A stretch of DNA of 64,000 bases from Komagataeibacter saccharivorans (lineage in GTDB: Bacteria; Pseudomonadota; Alphaproteobacteria; Acetobacterales; Acetobacteraceae): NCBI RefSeq assembly GCF_003207825.1, contig NZ_NKTY01000005.1, forward strand, positions 104,297 to 168,296, written 5' to 3'. Shown piece by piece: positions 47,037-56,090 of the stretch. The translations under genes were made by a program, and so were the position numbers. The notes beneath the pieces are model-generated. The model was not told the origin of the DNA. It saw nothing but the letters and a program-made list of their open reading frames with translations, and did not search any database. The first letter of the stretch is position 1. Each line of letters begins with the position of its first letter.

Positions 47037-47990
47037 TCATCCGCATTGATCCATGCTGGCCACCGGATTCCCGCCATAGCCGTGGCGGATCATGACGGCG
47101 GCCACCAGACACGACAGCATGCGCACGGGTACCGGGTCGGCCCGGCTGGTCAGGATGACGGGCACACGCATGCCCATCACGATGCCTGCGGCCTGTGCCT
47201 GCCCGATGAATGTCATCTGCTTGGCCAGGATATTGCCTGCCTCCAGATCCGGGGCGACCAGAATATCCGCAAGCCCCGCCACGGGGGACACCACGCCCTT
47301 GCATGCGGCGGCTTCGGGACTGATGGCGTTATCGAAGGCCAGCGGCCCGTCAAGGATGCCGCCGGTGATCTGCCCGCGTTCGGCCATCTTGCACAGGATC
47401 GCCGCGTCCAGCGTAGAAGGCAGCGCCGGGTTGACCATTTCCACTGCCGAGAGCAGCGCGACCTTCGGCTGGTCCAGCCCCAGCATGCGGGCAAGGTCGA
47501 TGCTGTTCTGGACGATATCACGCCGCATATCGATTTCGGGGGCGATGTTCACCGCCCCATCCGTAACCAGCAGCACGCGCGGGGCCTGCGGGGCGTCGAT
47601 TACATACACATGGCTCATGCGGCGGGTGGTGCGCAGCCCCCCTTCGTGATGGCCGAGTTCATGCAGGAAGATGCGGGAGTGGAGCGAGCCTTTCATCAGG
47701 GCCGCCACCTTGCCCCCATGGGCCATCTGCACGCCATGGCGGGCTGCGTCCTCCGGCGTTGCGACATCGGCAATATGGCACGCGGTCAGGTCGATCCCGG
47801 AGGTTGCGGCCATCTGGCGGATCAACGCCGCCGGACCGATCAGCGTCGGCACGGCCAGACCACGCGCCGCGATGCCAGCCGCGGCCTGCAACGCCGGCAC
47901 GCTGCATGGATAGACCACGCCCAGTTGCATGGGGGGATGGCTGGCTATGGTCTGGGCAAGATCGTCAAAAAAACGCAGGGACCGCATCAT
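47037..47990 (-). CDS. Phosphate acetyl/butyryltransferase family protein
   Basis: The 317-residue protein belongs to the PTA/PTB family, which exchanges CoA and phosphate on acyl groups. Recognisable parts are LMKGSLHSRIFLHEL, SHVYVID, LLVTDGAVNIAPEID, GPLAFDNAIS and the C-terminal ADILVAPDLEAGNIL. Length matches single-domain Pta or Ptb. No acetate kinase gene is adjacent. It could act in acetate or acetyl-phosphate metabolism; acetyl versus butyryl preference cannot be told from sequence. Confidence 0.88.
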   Translation of the reverse strand: MMRSLRFFDDLAQTIASHPPMQLGVVYPCSVPALQAAAGIAARGLAVPTLIGPAALIRQMAATSGIDLTACHIADVATPEDAARHGVQMAHGGKVAALMKGSLHSRIFLHELGHHEGGLRTTRRMSHVYVIDAPQAPRVLLVTDGAVNIAPEIDMRRDIVQNSIDLARMLGLDQPKVALLSAVEMVNPALPSTLDAAILCKMAERGQITGGILDGPLAFDNAISPEAAACKGVVSPVAGLADILVAPDLEAGNILAKQMTFIGQAQAAGIVMGMRVPVILTSRADPVPVRMLSCLVAAVMIRHGYGGNPVASMDQCG

Positions 47991-48182
47991 CTCTATTCTT
48001 TTTCCGGTTACGGACTGGCCGTTGGTCCTGATGCCACAGCCCCCCGGCCTTCCCTGCCATCATCTTTATGCGAGGCCCCTGCCCCGCGTGACATCCCTGC
48101 GTGACCTCATGCATGCTGGGCGTCACTCTGGCGCAGGTCCCCCACAACCGGACCGTGTGCATTCAAACCAAGGAGAACACGC

Positions 48183-49058
48183 ATGTCCACCGCTCCCCTG
48201 ATCGGTTTTGTCGGATTCGGCGCCATGGCCTCCCGCATGGGCGCAAATCTGGTGAAGGCAGGATACCGGATCGCCGCCTATACCCCGTCGGGCAAGGGCG
48301 GAGACGGCAGCACGCGCTTTGTGCCCACGCCGCGCGCACTGGCGCAGGAAGCCGATATCCTGATCGCCTGCGTGCCTGATGATGAAGCACTTGCCAGCGC
48401 CCTGCACGGCCCCGATGGCGCACTGGCCGGGCTGAAGGCCGGTGGCCTGCTGATCAATACCAGCACGGTCGCACCGGAAACCTCCGTCGCGCTGGCGCAG
48501 GAATGTGCGACGCGCAACATCGCCGTCATCGACGCCCCGGTGGCGGGCAGCACGCCGGAAGCGGAATCGGGCAATCTCGTCATCCTCGCAGGTGGCACGG
48601 CGGACGAAATCGCGCGCGCGCAGCCGGTTTTCGATGCCATAGGCCGCCTGACCATCCATGCCGGCCCGGCGGGCAGCGGGTCGAAGCTGAAACTGGTCAT
48701 CAACGGCATCATGGGCGCGACACTCGCCGTCGTGGCGGAGGGGGTGACCTATGGTCTGGCCGCAGGACTTGACCGGAGCATGCTGTTCGATGCGCTGGAT
48801 GCGGTGCCGGTCATCTCCCCCCACCACAAGCGCAAGCTGAAAGCTGCGAAGGAAGGGGATTTCAGCCCGCAGTTCCCCACGCGCCTCATGCAGAAGGACA
48901 TGCGCCTGCTCATGACCGATGCGGCCCGGCAGACCGCCCCGCTGCCAGCGATGGCCGCCGCAACGCAGAGCCTGTCACTCACCCGCCGTCGCCACCCGAA
49001 CGAGGATTATTCCGCCCTGTTCGCTGTCATGGAAAGCCTGGTGACCAACACGCCCTGA
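48183..49058 (+). CDS. NAD(P)-dependent beta-hydroxyacid dehydrogenase
   Basis: The 291-residue protein is of the 3-hydroxyisobutyrate/tartronate semialdehyde reductase superfamily. It has the Rossmann motif IGFVGFGAMASRMG, LINTSTVAPETS, the DAPVAGSTPEAESGNL substrate segment, and the catalytic lysine in GSGSKLKLVINGI. AAGGAG sits seven bases before the ATG. Possible substrates include 3-hydroxyisobutyrate, glyoxylate or succinic semialdehyde. Divergent from the Pta-like gene, sharing a 192-base spacer. Confidence 0.9.
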   Translation: MSTAPLIGFVGFGAMASRMGANLVKAGYRIAAYTPSGKGGDGSTRFVPTPRALAQEADILIACVPDDEALASALHGPDGALAGLKAGGLLINTSTVAPETSVALAQECATRNIAVIDAPVAGSTPEAESGNLVILAGGTADEIARAQPVFDAIGRLTIHAGPAGSGSKLKLVINGIMGATLAVVAEGVTYGLAAGLDRSMLFDALDAVPVISPHHKRKLKAAKEGDFSPQFPTRLMQKDMRLLMTDAARQTAPLPAMAAATQSLSLTRRRHPNEDYSALFAVMESLVTNTP

Positions 49059-49102
49059 CCGCCTGCCCCATGCCTGCCGGGAAAATACTCAGGCGTGGGT
49101 TC

Positions 49103-49960
49103 CTATATTCGGCGGCGCAGCAGGGCGCGCATGACGGCCAGCCTGTCACCCAGACCGCGCGGCTGCGTGCCTTCGCCCCGAATGGCATGGGGACGCATGT
49201 CGCGCAGGCCCAGTATGGCAGGCAGTCCAGCCGACATGGCGGCACGCGGCAGGCGCGCGCCCTCGCCGCGCACCATCGCCAGCCAGTCCCGCCCCTGCTG
49301 GCGCAGTCCATCGCGCAGGGTGGCGATCTGGGTGGCTGTCGCCTGCCCGGTGCGCAGGCCATCACGGGTCAGGCCGGTTTCGGCCAGCATATCATCCGGC
49401 AGGGGGCAGCGCCCGCCGTGCAGCACGACAGGCAGGTAGCGCACCAGCGCGCCCACGCCATAAATCCCGCCCATCAGCCGGATGCGCGCCAGTTGTTCCG
49501 CATCGGTCACGCCAGCGGCTTCGGCCATGGCGACCTGCACGCCGCCCGCGCCGTCCAGCATGCTGGCCTGCCATGTCGGCCTGTCCGGCAGGCCATCGAG
49601 TTCACATTCCCGTGCTGTAATGATGCCATCCAGCGTTTCACGCCGCACGGCCCCACGCGCCAGCAGGTCAAGGACGGCGCGTGCCGTGTCATGGCGCTGC
49701 GCGTTGCCGCTTTCCAGCACGTCACGCCACCATTGCAGGCGGATCAGCCCCGCCATGGGACCGGCGACCGACCATGAAGCCGATGTACCCACCGCCCGGA
49801 TACATTCATGGTTGAAGGTAATCAGCGTCAGGGCTGCGATACGGGCGGCAGGGGGCAGGAACAGCGAACAGAAGAAACGGTCCGGGTCGACCTGACGCGC
49901 GGCCTGCATGGTGGAAAAGGCCACTTCCCCGGATTGGGGTGCATCCATCTGGCCGGTCAT
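49103..49960 (-). CDS. Squalene/phytoene synthase family protein, NDUFAF6-like
   Basis: The 285-residue protein has the fold of trans-isoprenyl diphosphate synthases (FFCSLFLPPAARIAAL, LIRLQWWRDVLES, IYGVGALVRYL). The two DxxxD substrate-binding motifs of real squalene synthases are not visible, and RLQWWRD matches the group including mitochondrial NDUFAF6, a complex I assembly factor. So an enzymatic role in hopanoid synthesis is unlikely. Divergent from sodB. Confidence 0.8.
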   Translation of the reverse strand: MTGQMDAPQSGEVAFSTMQAARQVDPDRFFCSLFLPPAARIAALTLITFNHECIRAVGTSASWSVAGPMAGLIRLQWWRDVLESGNAQRHDTARAVLDLLARGAVRRETLDGIITARECELDGLPDRPTWQASMLDGAGGVQVAMAEAAGVTDAEQLARIRLMGGIYGVGALVRYLPVVLHGGRCPLPDDMLAETGLTRDGLRTGQATATQIATLRDGLRQQGRDWLAMVRGEGARLPRAAMSAGLPAILGLRDMRPHAIRGEGTQPRGLGDRLAVMRALLRRRI

Positions 49961-50089
49961 GGCGTTTGCCCCACGAGGGAACGGAGGGGCATGGTCATAG
50001 GACCGTCACTTGACGCACCCGCTCCGCCCCCATAGCAATCTTGGTATGGCGGTCGCAGGCCGCCCCTTGCACTTCCCAGGAGAATGTTC

Positions 50090-50698
50090 ATGGCTTTTGA
50101 ATTGCCGTCCCTTCCCTTCGCCTACAATGCGCTGGCCAACCGTGGCATGTGCCAGGAAACGCTGGAACTGCATCATGACAAGCATCATCAGGCCTATGTG
50201 ACGGCCCTGAACGGCTTTGTCGAATCCAAGCCGGAACTTCAGGGCAAGTCGCTCGAGGAAATCATCCTGACGGTCAAGGGCAAGCCTGACCTGGCGCCGG
50301 TGTTCAACAATGCGGGACAGCATTGGAACCACATCCTGTTCTGGCACAACCTGTCACCGGCTGGTGGGGCGATTCCCGATTCCCTGTCCAGGAAGCTGGT
50401 CGAGGATTTCGGCAGCATCGAAAAGTTCAAGGCTGACTTCAAGGCAGCCGCCGCATCGCAGTTCGGCTCGGGCTGGGCATGGCTGGTGCTGGCTTCCGAC
50501 GGCAAGCTGAAGGTGACGAAGACCGCCAATGGCTCCAACCCGCTGGCCGAAGGCCAGGGCAAGGTGCTGCTGGGTCTGGATGTGTGGGAACACTCCTACT
50601 ACCTCGACTTCCGCAACCGTCGCCCCGACTACATCGTCAACTACCTGGACAAGCTGGCCAACTACGAGTTCGCCGAAGCGCAGCTCCAGTCCGCCTGA
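50090..50698 (+). CDS. sodB: Superoxide dismutase, Fe-type
   Basis: Converts superoxide to oxygen and hydrogen peroxide. The 202-residue protein has metal ligands in LELHHDKHHQAYV, AGQHWNHILFW and DVWEHSYYLDF. The Gln of NNAGQHWNH is where E. coli SodB has its Fe-specific glutamine, so Fe rather than Mn is likely. AGGAG (50078-50082) lies seven bases before the ATG at 50090. Monocistronic, ending in a strong terminator. Confidence 0.97.
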   Translation: MAFELPSLPFAYNALANRGMCQETLELHHDKHHQAYVTALNGFVESKPELQGKSLEEIILTVKGKPDLAPVFNNAGQHWNHILFWHNLSPAGGAIPDSLSRKLVEDFGSIEKFKADFKAAAASQFGSGWAWLVLASDGKLKVTKTANGSNPLAEGQGKVLLGLDVWEHSYYLDFRNRRPDYIVNYLDKLANYEFAEAQLQSA

Positions 50699-50723
50699 TC
50701 CCCATCCATCAGGCACGATGTGG

Positions 50724-50748
50724 AAAACCCGGCCTTGCGCCGGGTTTT
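50724..50748. terminator. Bidirectional intrinsic terminator, sodB / sugar porter
   Basis: AAAACCCGGC and GCCGGGTTTT pair perfectly around CTTGC. T-runs lie on both sides, so it can end sodB and the convergent sugar porter transcript. Confidence 0.88.
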
Positions 50749-50785
50749 CTGTATCCGCGTCCTGAAATCTTCATTCCCTGCCGTC

Positions 50786-52209
50786 TTATCGCGTGTCCCG
50801 CCCCAGCGTACGCAGCGGCGTGCCGCGCATGAGTTCGGTCTCGATCTGTTCCAGCGTCATGCCCCGTGTTTCGGGCACATGACGGATGACCATCACCATG
50901 AACAGCGCGTTAAGCGTTGCATAACCCCACAGCACCCGGTTCGTGCCGAAGATTTCCAGACCGCTGAGGAACGTGGCGCTGACCAGCAGGTTGGCGATCC
51001 AGTTGGCGCAGGTGGAACACGCCATGCCGAACTCCCGCCCCCGCAGCGGCAGGATTTCGGCACAGAGCAGCCATGCCAGCGGACCGGCGGAAAAAGCGAA
51101 CGCCGCCACGAACAGAAGCATGAACGCCCCCATCAGCAGCCGCATGCCCTCCGTCGGGGGTTCGCCGCCCGCGAACATGATGGCCTGTCCCGCCATGGCC
51201 ACCGCCATGAGCGCGAAGCCGCAGATCAGCATGGGCCTGCGTCCCACCCGGTCCACACATGTCATGGCGATGGAGGTGGACAGGAAATTGATGATCCCAA
51301 CCCCGACCGGCCCCCACACCTGCACATCGTGCCCATACCCCGCCAGCCCGATGATATGGGGGCATAATACAGGACCGCGTTGATGCCGGAGAACTGCTGC
51401 GCCACCTGTAACGCCACGGCGAGCCACAGCCCGCGCCGGCAGTTGGGGTTGTTGATGAAACTGGTAATGCCGTCCCCGCGCGTTCCCAGCCGCGCCATGA
51501 TCGCATTGCGTTCCGCCGTGACCAGCCGGGGCAGGCCCCGCAGTTCGATCAGCACACGGCGCGCATCCCGTTCGCGTCCCTGCGCCAAAAGCCAGCGCGG
51601 GCTGGGCGGCAGGAACAGCACGCCCATCATGAACACAAGGCCCGGAAAGCCCACGATGCCCAGCATCCACCGCCATCCCCCGAAATAGGAAAACAGCCCG
51701 TCGGACACGAAAGCGGACAGCAGCCCGAGCGAGATCATGAGCTGGTAGCCCAGTATCATCGCACCCCGGCGGCCTGAATCTGCGATTTCAGCGATGTAGA
51801 GGGGGGTGACGAAGGTGGTCGCCCCGGTAGCCATGCCCAGCAGCAGCCGGGCGATCAGCAGTGCGCGGAAGGTCTCGGCTTCAGCGCATAACAGCGGGCC
51901 GAATATGAACAGCCCGGCAGTCAGGACCAGCGTGCGCTTGCGACCCCATACGTAGGACAGCCACGCAGCGCCGATCACGCCAAACGCAGCACCCAGCAGC
52001 ATGATGGCGACAACCGATTCGCGCTGGAAATCCGACAGGATGAATTCCTGCGCCACCAGATCCAGTGCGCCGGACATGACCCCCGTATCCAGCCCGAACA
52101 GGATGCCGGACAGGGCTGCAAGCCCGGCGGCCAGTCCCGCCCGCCCACGTATCGCTGACCCGGTCCGGACGGCGGGGCCAGTCTGCGCGATGCCGGACTG
52201 CCTGTGCAT
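50786..52209 (-). pseudogene. Sugar porter (MFS) gene with a one-base frameshift
   Basis: Two open frames together encode one 12-helix sugar:proton symporter (XylE/GalP type). The first frame has GLDTGVMSGALDLV, the WGRKRTLVL loop, PPSPRWLLAQGRE and QQFSGINAVLYYAP. The second continues HIIGLAGYGHDVQV, GRRPMLICGF and PETRGMTLEQIE. The switch falls at a run of five G on the plus strand (51358-51362); one more base would restore a single frame of about 475 residues. As it stands, translation stops after 20 or so wrong residues. The ATG at 52209 has GGAGG upstream. It may be a true mutation, a phase-variable tract or a sequencing error. Confidence 0.9.
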
Positions 52210-52295
52210 TATGCCTCCATCTGCTTTCAGTAAAGAACGGCACAACGCAGTGGAAGTTCGCCCCCAATCGGCCAGGAAGGGGCGAAAAGGTGGGA

Positions 52296-52685
52296 TCAGG
52301 CGTCTTTTGCGGTCTTTTCCGGCGCACTGTCATTGGCCGGGGTGGCGGAGCTTGTGATGACCGAGCTTATGGTGTCACGCAGCACCATCACACGCACGCC
52401 CGCCGCGATTTCGATCTCGACCTCGTTCGACTCCGCCTGCACCTTCTGCACCACGCCAATGATGCCGCCCCCGGTCAGCACGCGGTCACCACGACGCATG
52501 GCGGCAAGGCTGTTGCGCAACTGCTTCTGCTTGAGCTGCTGCGGGCGGATCAGCAGAAAATAGAAAATGGCGAACATGGCCACGTAGGGCAGCATCGCCA
52601 TAAGGCCATCAGCACTCAGGAAACCGCCACCGGCGGACTGGGCATGGGCGGGCGTGGTCAGGAAATCGTTGAAAATGGAAGGCAT
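52296..52685 (-). CDS. yajC: Preprotein translocase subunit YajC
   Basis: YajC associates with SecDF in the Sec translocon. The 129-residue protein has one membrane helix (LPYVAMFAIFYFLLIRP), then the family motif QQLKQKQLRNSLAAMRRGDRV and a small beta domain (VLTGGGIIGVVQKV). secD and secF do not follow it in this window, which is unusual. Divergent from the DUF815 gene. Confidence 0.95.
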   Translation of the reverse strand: MPSIFNDFLTTPAHAQSAGGGFLSADGLMAMLPYVAMFAIFYFLLIRPQQLKQKQLRNSLAAMRRGDRVLTGGGIIGVVQKVQAESNEVEIEIAAGVRVMVLRDTISSVITSSATPANDSAPEKTAKDA

Positions 52686-52854
52686 TGCTATCTTTCCGGC
52701 ACAAGGGGAAACTGAACGGGTTGCAGGTTTGTCATGCGGACCATAGTTTTCGCCTGTTTCCCGTCAAGGCGTTCGCCTGCCGCAACTGGCCAACGCGCTC
52801 CGGATCACCCGGTGGCATGCCCACCGTATTCGCCATGCTGAATCAGGATCGACG

Positions 52855-53727
52855 ATGGACAGCAACACCCTGCCCCTGCTTGAACGTATTGCCGCGGCCC
52901 TTGAACGGCTTTCGCCGCCTGCCCCCTCCCTTGCCGGGCTGGACGGGGCGGATGCCTTCATCTGGCATCCCTCGCTGGGACGGCTGACCCCCGTGCCCCA
53001 TGTCGCGCATGTCGAGATGGAACTGCTGCAGGGCATCGCACGGCAGCGCCAGATGATACTGGACAACACGCTGCACTTCGCACGCGGGCTTCCGGCCAAT
53101 AACGCCATGCTGTGGGGGGCGCGGGGGATGGGTAAATCCTCGCTGGTCAAGGCAGCGCACGCGCAGGCCAACATGGTGGACGGCAGACCCGCAAGCCCCG
53201 GCAGGGGGCGGCTGGTGCTGGTGGAAATCCAGCGCGAGGATCTGGCCACCCTGCCCGAACTGCTGGCCCTGCTGCGGTCCAGTCCGCGCCGGTTCATCGT
53301 ATTCTGCGATGACCTGTCGTTCGAACGCGAAGACGCGGACTACAAGGCCCTGAAATCCGTTCTGGATGGCGGCATCGCGGGGCGGCCGGAAAATGTGCTG
53401 TTCTACGCCACATCCAACCGCCGTCACCTCATGCCGCGCGAGATGATCGAGAACGAAAGCTCGACGGCGATCAACACCTCCGAAGCGACGGAGGAAAAAG
53501 TATCGCTGTCAGACCGCTTTGGCCTGTGGATCGGTTTCCATAACTGTGCGCAGGATACGTTCATGGACATGGTCCGGGGCTACGCCAGGGAACGGAAGCT
53601 GCCGATCGGCGATGAAGAACTGACCCGGCGGGCCAATGCGTGGTCGCTGGCGCGGGGCGGGCGGTCGGGCCGCGTCGCATTCCAGTTCATCGAGGATCTG
53701 AGCGCCGAACTCGCCCCCGGCCTGTAA
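52855..53727 (+). CDS. DUF815 family AAA-type ATPase
   Basis: The 290-residue protein has a P-loop GARGMGKSSLVKA near residue 88, Walker B FIVFCDDLSF, and a sensor segment LFYATSNRRHLMP followed by RFGLWIGFHNC. This is the DUF815 (YbbN-type, COG2607) ATPase common next to yajC in alphaproteobacteria. The N-terminal 85 residues are helical. The cellular role is not known from sequence. Confidence 0.92.
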   Translation: MDSNTLPLLERIAAALERLSPPAPSLAGLDGADAFIWHPSLGRLTPVPHVAHVEMELLQGIARQRQMILDNTLHFARGLPANNAMLWGARGMGKSSLVKAAHAQANMVDGRPASPGRGRLVLVEIQREDLATLPELLALLRSSPRRFIVFCDDLSFEREDADYKALKSVLDGGIAGRPENVLFYATSNRRHLMPREMIENESSTAINTSEATEEKVSLSDRFGLWIGFHNCAQDTFMDMVRGYARERKLPIGDEELTRRANAWSLARGGRSGRVAFQFIEDLSAELAPGL

Positions 53728-53956
53728 TTACACCATCCACCCCGCCCCCGTTGCGACAGCATCGGGCAGGCGGGGAAAACCACGGCGATAGATTACAAAA
53801 TAATTAAAAGACTGAACCATTTGCCCTGCCCGTAAAAAACATCCTTAATATCGCCGTGGTGGCAGGATACGGTTGGGAACAAGTGCCCCCTTGCAATCGG
53901 CATCCCGCCCCATGGCACATCCGGCTGCCATGCCCCGTTAACAGTCAAGAGAGACA

Positions 53957-55084
53957 ATGGATCAGTCGTCACCGCCTGACAGCATGCAGTCCACCGCCCC
54001 GGTCAACGGGCGGGACCTGCGCCGAATCCGTGCCAACCCCGATTTCTGGTATCCCGTTGCCTGGTCACGGGAACTGAAACCGGGCAAGACCATCGGCACC
54101 CGCTATGCGGGGCAGCCCATAGCCCTCGTACGTCCCCGCGAAGGGGGCAGTGTTTTCGCGCTGGAAGACCGGTGCGCCCACCGGCAGGTCCCGCTCAGCA
54201 AGGGACAGGTCAAGGGTGACTCCGTACAGTGCTGCTACCACGGATGGGCCTATGGCCGTTCGGGCCGCTGCATCGACGTGCCCTACCTTGGCAAGGGCAA
54301 GCTGCCCAACGGGGTGCGTACCTATCCCGTGCGGGAAATGGATGGGCTGATCTTCGTCTTTCCGGGCGATGCGGCCAAGGCGGATACAACACCCCTGCCC
54401 CGGCTGGCGGAAGTTGCGAACCCGGCCTACAAGACCCGCCGTTTCGGCCAGCTTGTGAACTGCCACTACAGCTTCATGCATGAAAACCTGATGGATATGA
54501 ACCATCAGTTCATGCACATGAAGCAGATGGGCCAGATGAAGCCGCGCTTCCTGGGGCAGGAACGCGGACCGGGACTGGTGGAAGCCCGCTACAGCTTCGC
54601 ACGCACCGGCGGCAAGCAGCCGCTGGGGGAAGCGCTGATCTTTGGCCAGAAGCGCGACAACAGCGAGAAATTCGCCTTCCGCGATGTCATGACCATCCGC
54701 ACGGTCTATCCCTACCAGACCCTTCATATCCAGACTGGCGACAATGCCCCGGTCATGGATCTGTGGATCGCCTATGTGCCGCAGGATGAAGCCGAACTGA
54801 CCAACCGGGTGTTCGGGCTGCTGTCCATCAAGCGGCCGGGCATTCCGGGCGTTCTGGATCTGGCATGGCCGTTCCTGACCGCGTTCACCGAACGGATCTT
54901 CCGCGAAGACCGGGAAATCGTGGAACTGGAACAGGCCGCGTGGAACGAACAGGGCGGCGACCGGAATCAGGAAATCTTCCCCGTCATCTGCAACCTGCGT
55001 TCGCTTCTGGCGGAATGCGGGCTGCCCGCGGATCAGGATACGCCTGCGCCGATCGCCACAGGTGCGCCCCAGCCGCATGCCTGA
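53957..55084 (+). CDS. Rieske non-heme iron oxygenase, alpha subunit
   Basis: The 375-residue protein has a Rieske [2Fe-2S] site (Cys73-x-His75 and Cys92-x-x-His95 in CCYHGWAY) and a mononuclear iron site with His183 and His187 in DMNHQFMH, plus the C-terminal [11 protein letters not shown] bearing the likely Asp ligand and lipid-like substrate pocket region. No ferredoxin or reductase gene is nearby, so the electron donor is unknown. It overlaps the next gene by eight bases. Substrate is not determinable; phenylpropionate, vanillate-type or lipid substrates are all possible. Confidence 0.9.
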   Translation: MDQSSPPDSMQSTAPVNGRDLRRIRANPDFWYPVAWSRELKPGKTIGTRYAGQPIALVRPREGGSVFALEDRCAHRQVPLSKGQVKGDSVQCCYHGWAYGRSGRCIDVPYLGKGKLPNGVRTYPVREMDGLIFVFPGDAAKADTTPLPRLAEVANPAYKTRRFGQLVNCHYSFMHENLMDMNHQFMHMKQMGQMKPRFLGQERGPGLVEARYSFARTGGKQPLGEALIFGQKRDNSEKFAFRDVMTIRTVYPYQTLHIQTGDNAPVMDLWIAYVPQDEAELTNRVFGLLSIKRPGIPGVLDLAWPFLTAFTERIFREDREIVELEQAAWNEQGGDRNQEIFPVICNLRSLLAECGLPADQDTPAPIATGAPQPHA

Positions 55085-56087
55085 ACGCAATGGACAGGGA
55101 ACCGGCCCCGTGCTGGAGGCCGGTGAATACAGGCTGCGTGAAGTCCGCATGTCCGATGCCGGGACCATGCACAGGCTGATCAATGACTGGAGCGTGGTGC
55201 GGATGCTCAGCCGCGTTCCGTTCCCCTACGCCCTTTCCATGACCGAGGAATGGATCGCCGCCACCATCGAGCAGGCCCGGCGTGGCGAAGCCTATCACTT
55301 CGCCATCACCTGCCCGCAGTCGGACCAGCCTGATGCGCTGATCGGCTGCATCGGGCTGCGCATCAATCCAGCCGACCGGTCCTGCACGCTGGGCTACTGG
55401 GTCGGGCGCGCGCACTGGAACCGCAAGGTTGCCAGCACGGCGGCGGGACGGCTTGCCCGCTGGGCGCTGGCCAATCTGCCGGTGGACCGCCTTACGGCAT
55501 CGGTCGCCCATGACAACCATGCTTCGGTCGCGGTCCTGCACCGCATCGGCTTTCGTGAAAACGGGACGGGATCACAGGAATTCGTCTCACGCGGGGGGGA
55601 ATATCCCGTCCGCCTGTTTGAAGCGCGTCATGCCGACTTTGCCGGTGAAGGCGAAAACGGGGCGGCGGAAACCGCACCGGATGGTGGCCGCAAGATCGTG
55701 CTGGTGGCGGCTGTCGCACTGGTCGATTCGGATGCGCGTGTCCTGCTGGCCCGCAGGCCGGAAGGCAAATCCATGGCTGGCCTGTGGGAATTCCCCGGTG
55801 GAAAGGTCGAGGCGGGCGAAACACCGGAAGAGGCGCTGATACGCGAACTGGATGAGGAACTGGGGCTGGATGTCGCCCGCTCCTGCCTTGCCCCGTTCAC
55901 GTTCATTTCCCACGATTACGGGCATTTCCATCTTCTCATGCCCGTCTATGTCTGCCACCGCTGGAAAAATACACCCACCCCCCGCGAAGGGCAGAAACTG
56001 GAATGGGTGCCGGCCACCGGGCTGCGTGATTACCCCATGCCCGATGCCGACCGCCCGCTGGTCCCGCTGCTGCAGGACCTGCTGTAG
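55077..56087 (+). CDS. Fused GNAT acetyltransferase and Nudix (MutT-like) pyrophosphohydrolase
   Basis: The 336-residue protein joins two enzymes. Residues about 15-175 form a GNAT domain ([39 protein letters not shown]). Residues about 200-335 are a Nudix hydrolase with a complete box from GGKVEAGE through RELDEELGL, preceded by GLWEFPG as in MutT. MutT removes 8-oxo-dGTP. The start is the ATG at 55077, inside the oxygenase stop codon region; a GTG at 55062 is also in frame. What the fusion acetylates is unknown. Confidence 0.93.
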   Translation: MPERNGQGTGPVLEAGEYRLREVRMSDAGTMHRLINDWSVVRMLSRVPFPYALSMTEEWIAATIEQARRGEAYHFAITCPQSDQPDALIGCIGLRINPADRSCTLGYWVGRAHWNRKVASTAAGRLARWALANLPVDRLTASVAHDNHASVAVLHRIGFRENGTGSQEFVSRGGEYPVRLFEARHADFAGEGENGAAETAPDGGRKIVLVAAVALVDSDARVLLARRPEGKSMAGLWEFPGGKVEAGETPEEALIRELDEELGLDVARSCLAPFTFISHDYGHFHLLMPVYVCHRWKNTPTPREGQKLEWVPATGLRDYPMPDADRPLVPLLQDLL

Positions 56088-56090
56088 CTT

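Noticed and set aside
46641..47049. Plus-strand frames in the mqo upstream gap as a small gene
   Set aside because: No ribosome site, start at shadow frames of mqo, and no recognisable motifs.
53740..53775. CCCCGCC...GGCGGGG hairpin after the DUF815 gene as a terminator
   Set aside because: The stem is interrupted, the loop is long and no T-run follows; too weak to list.
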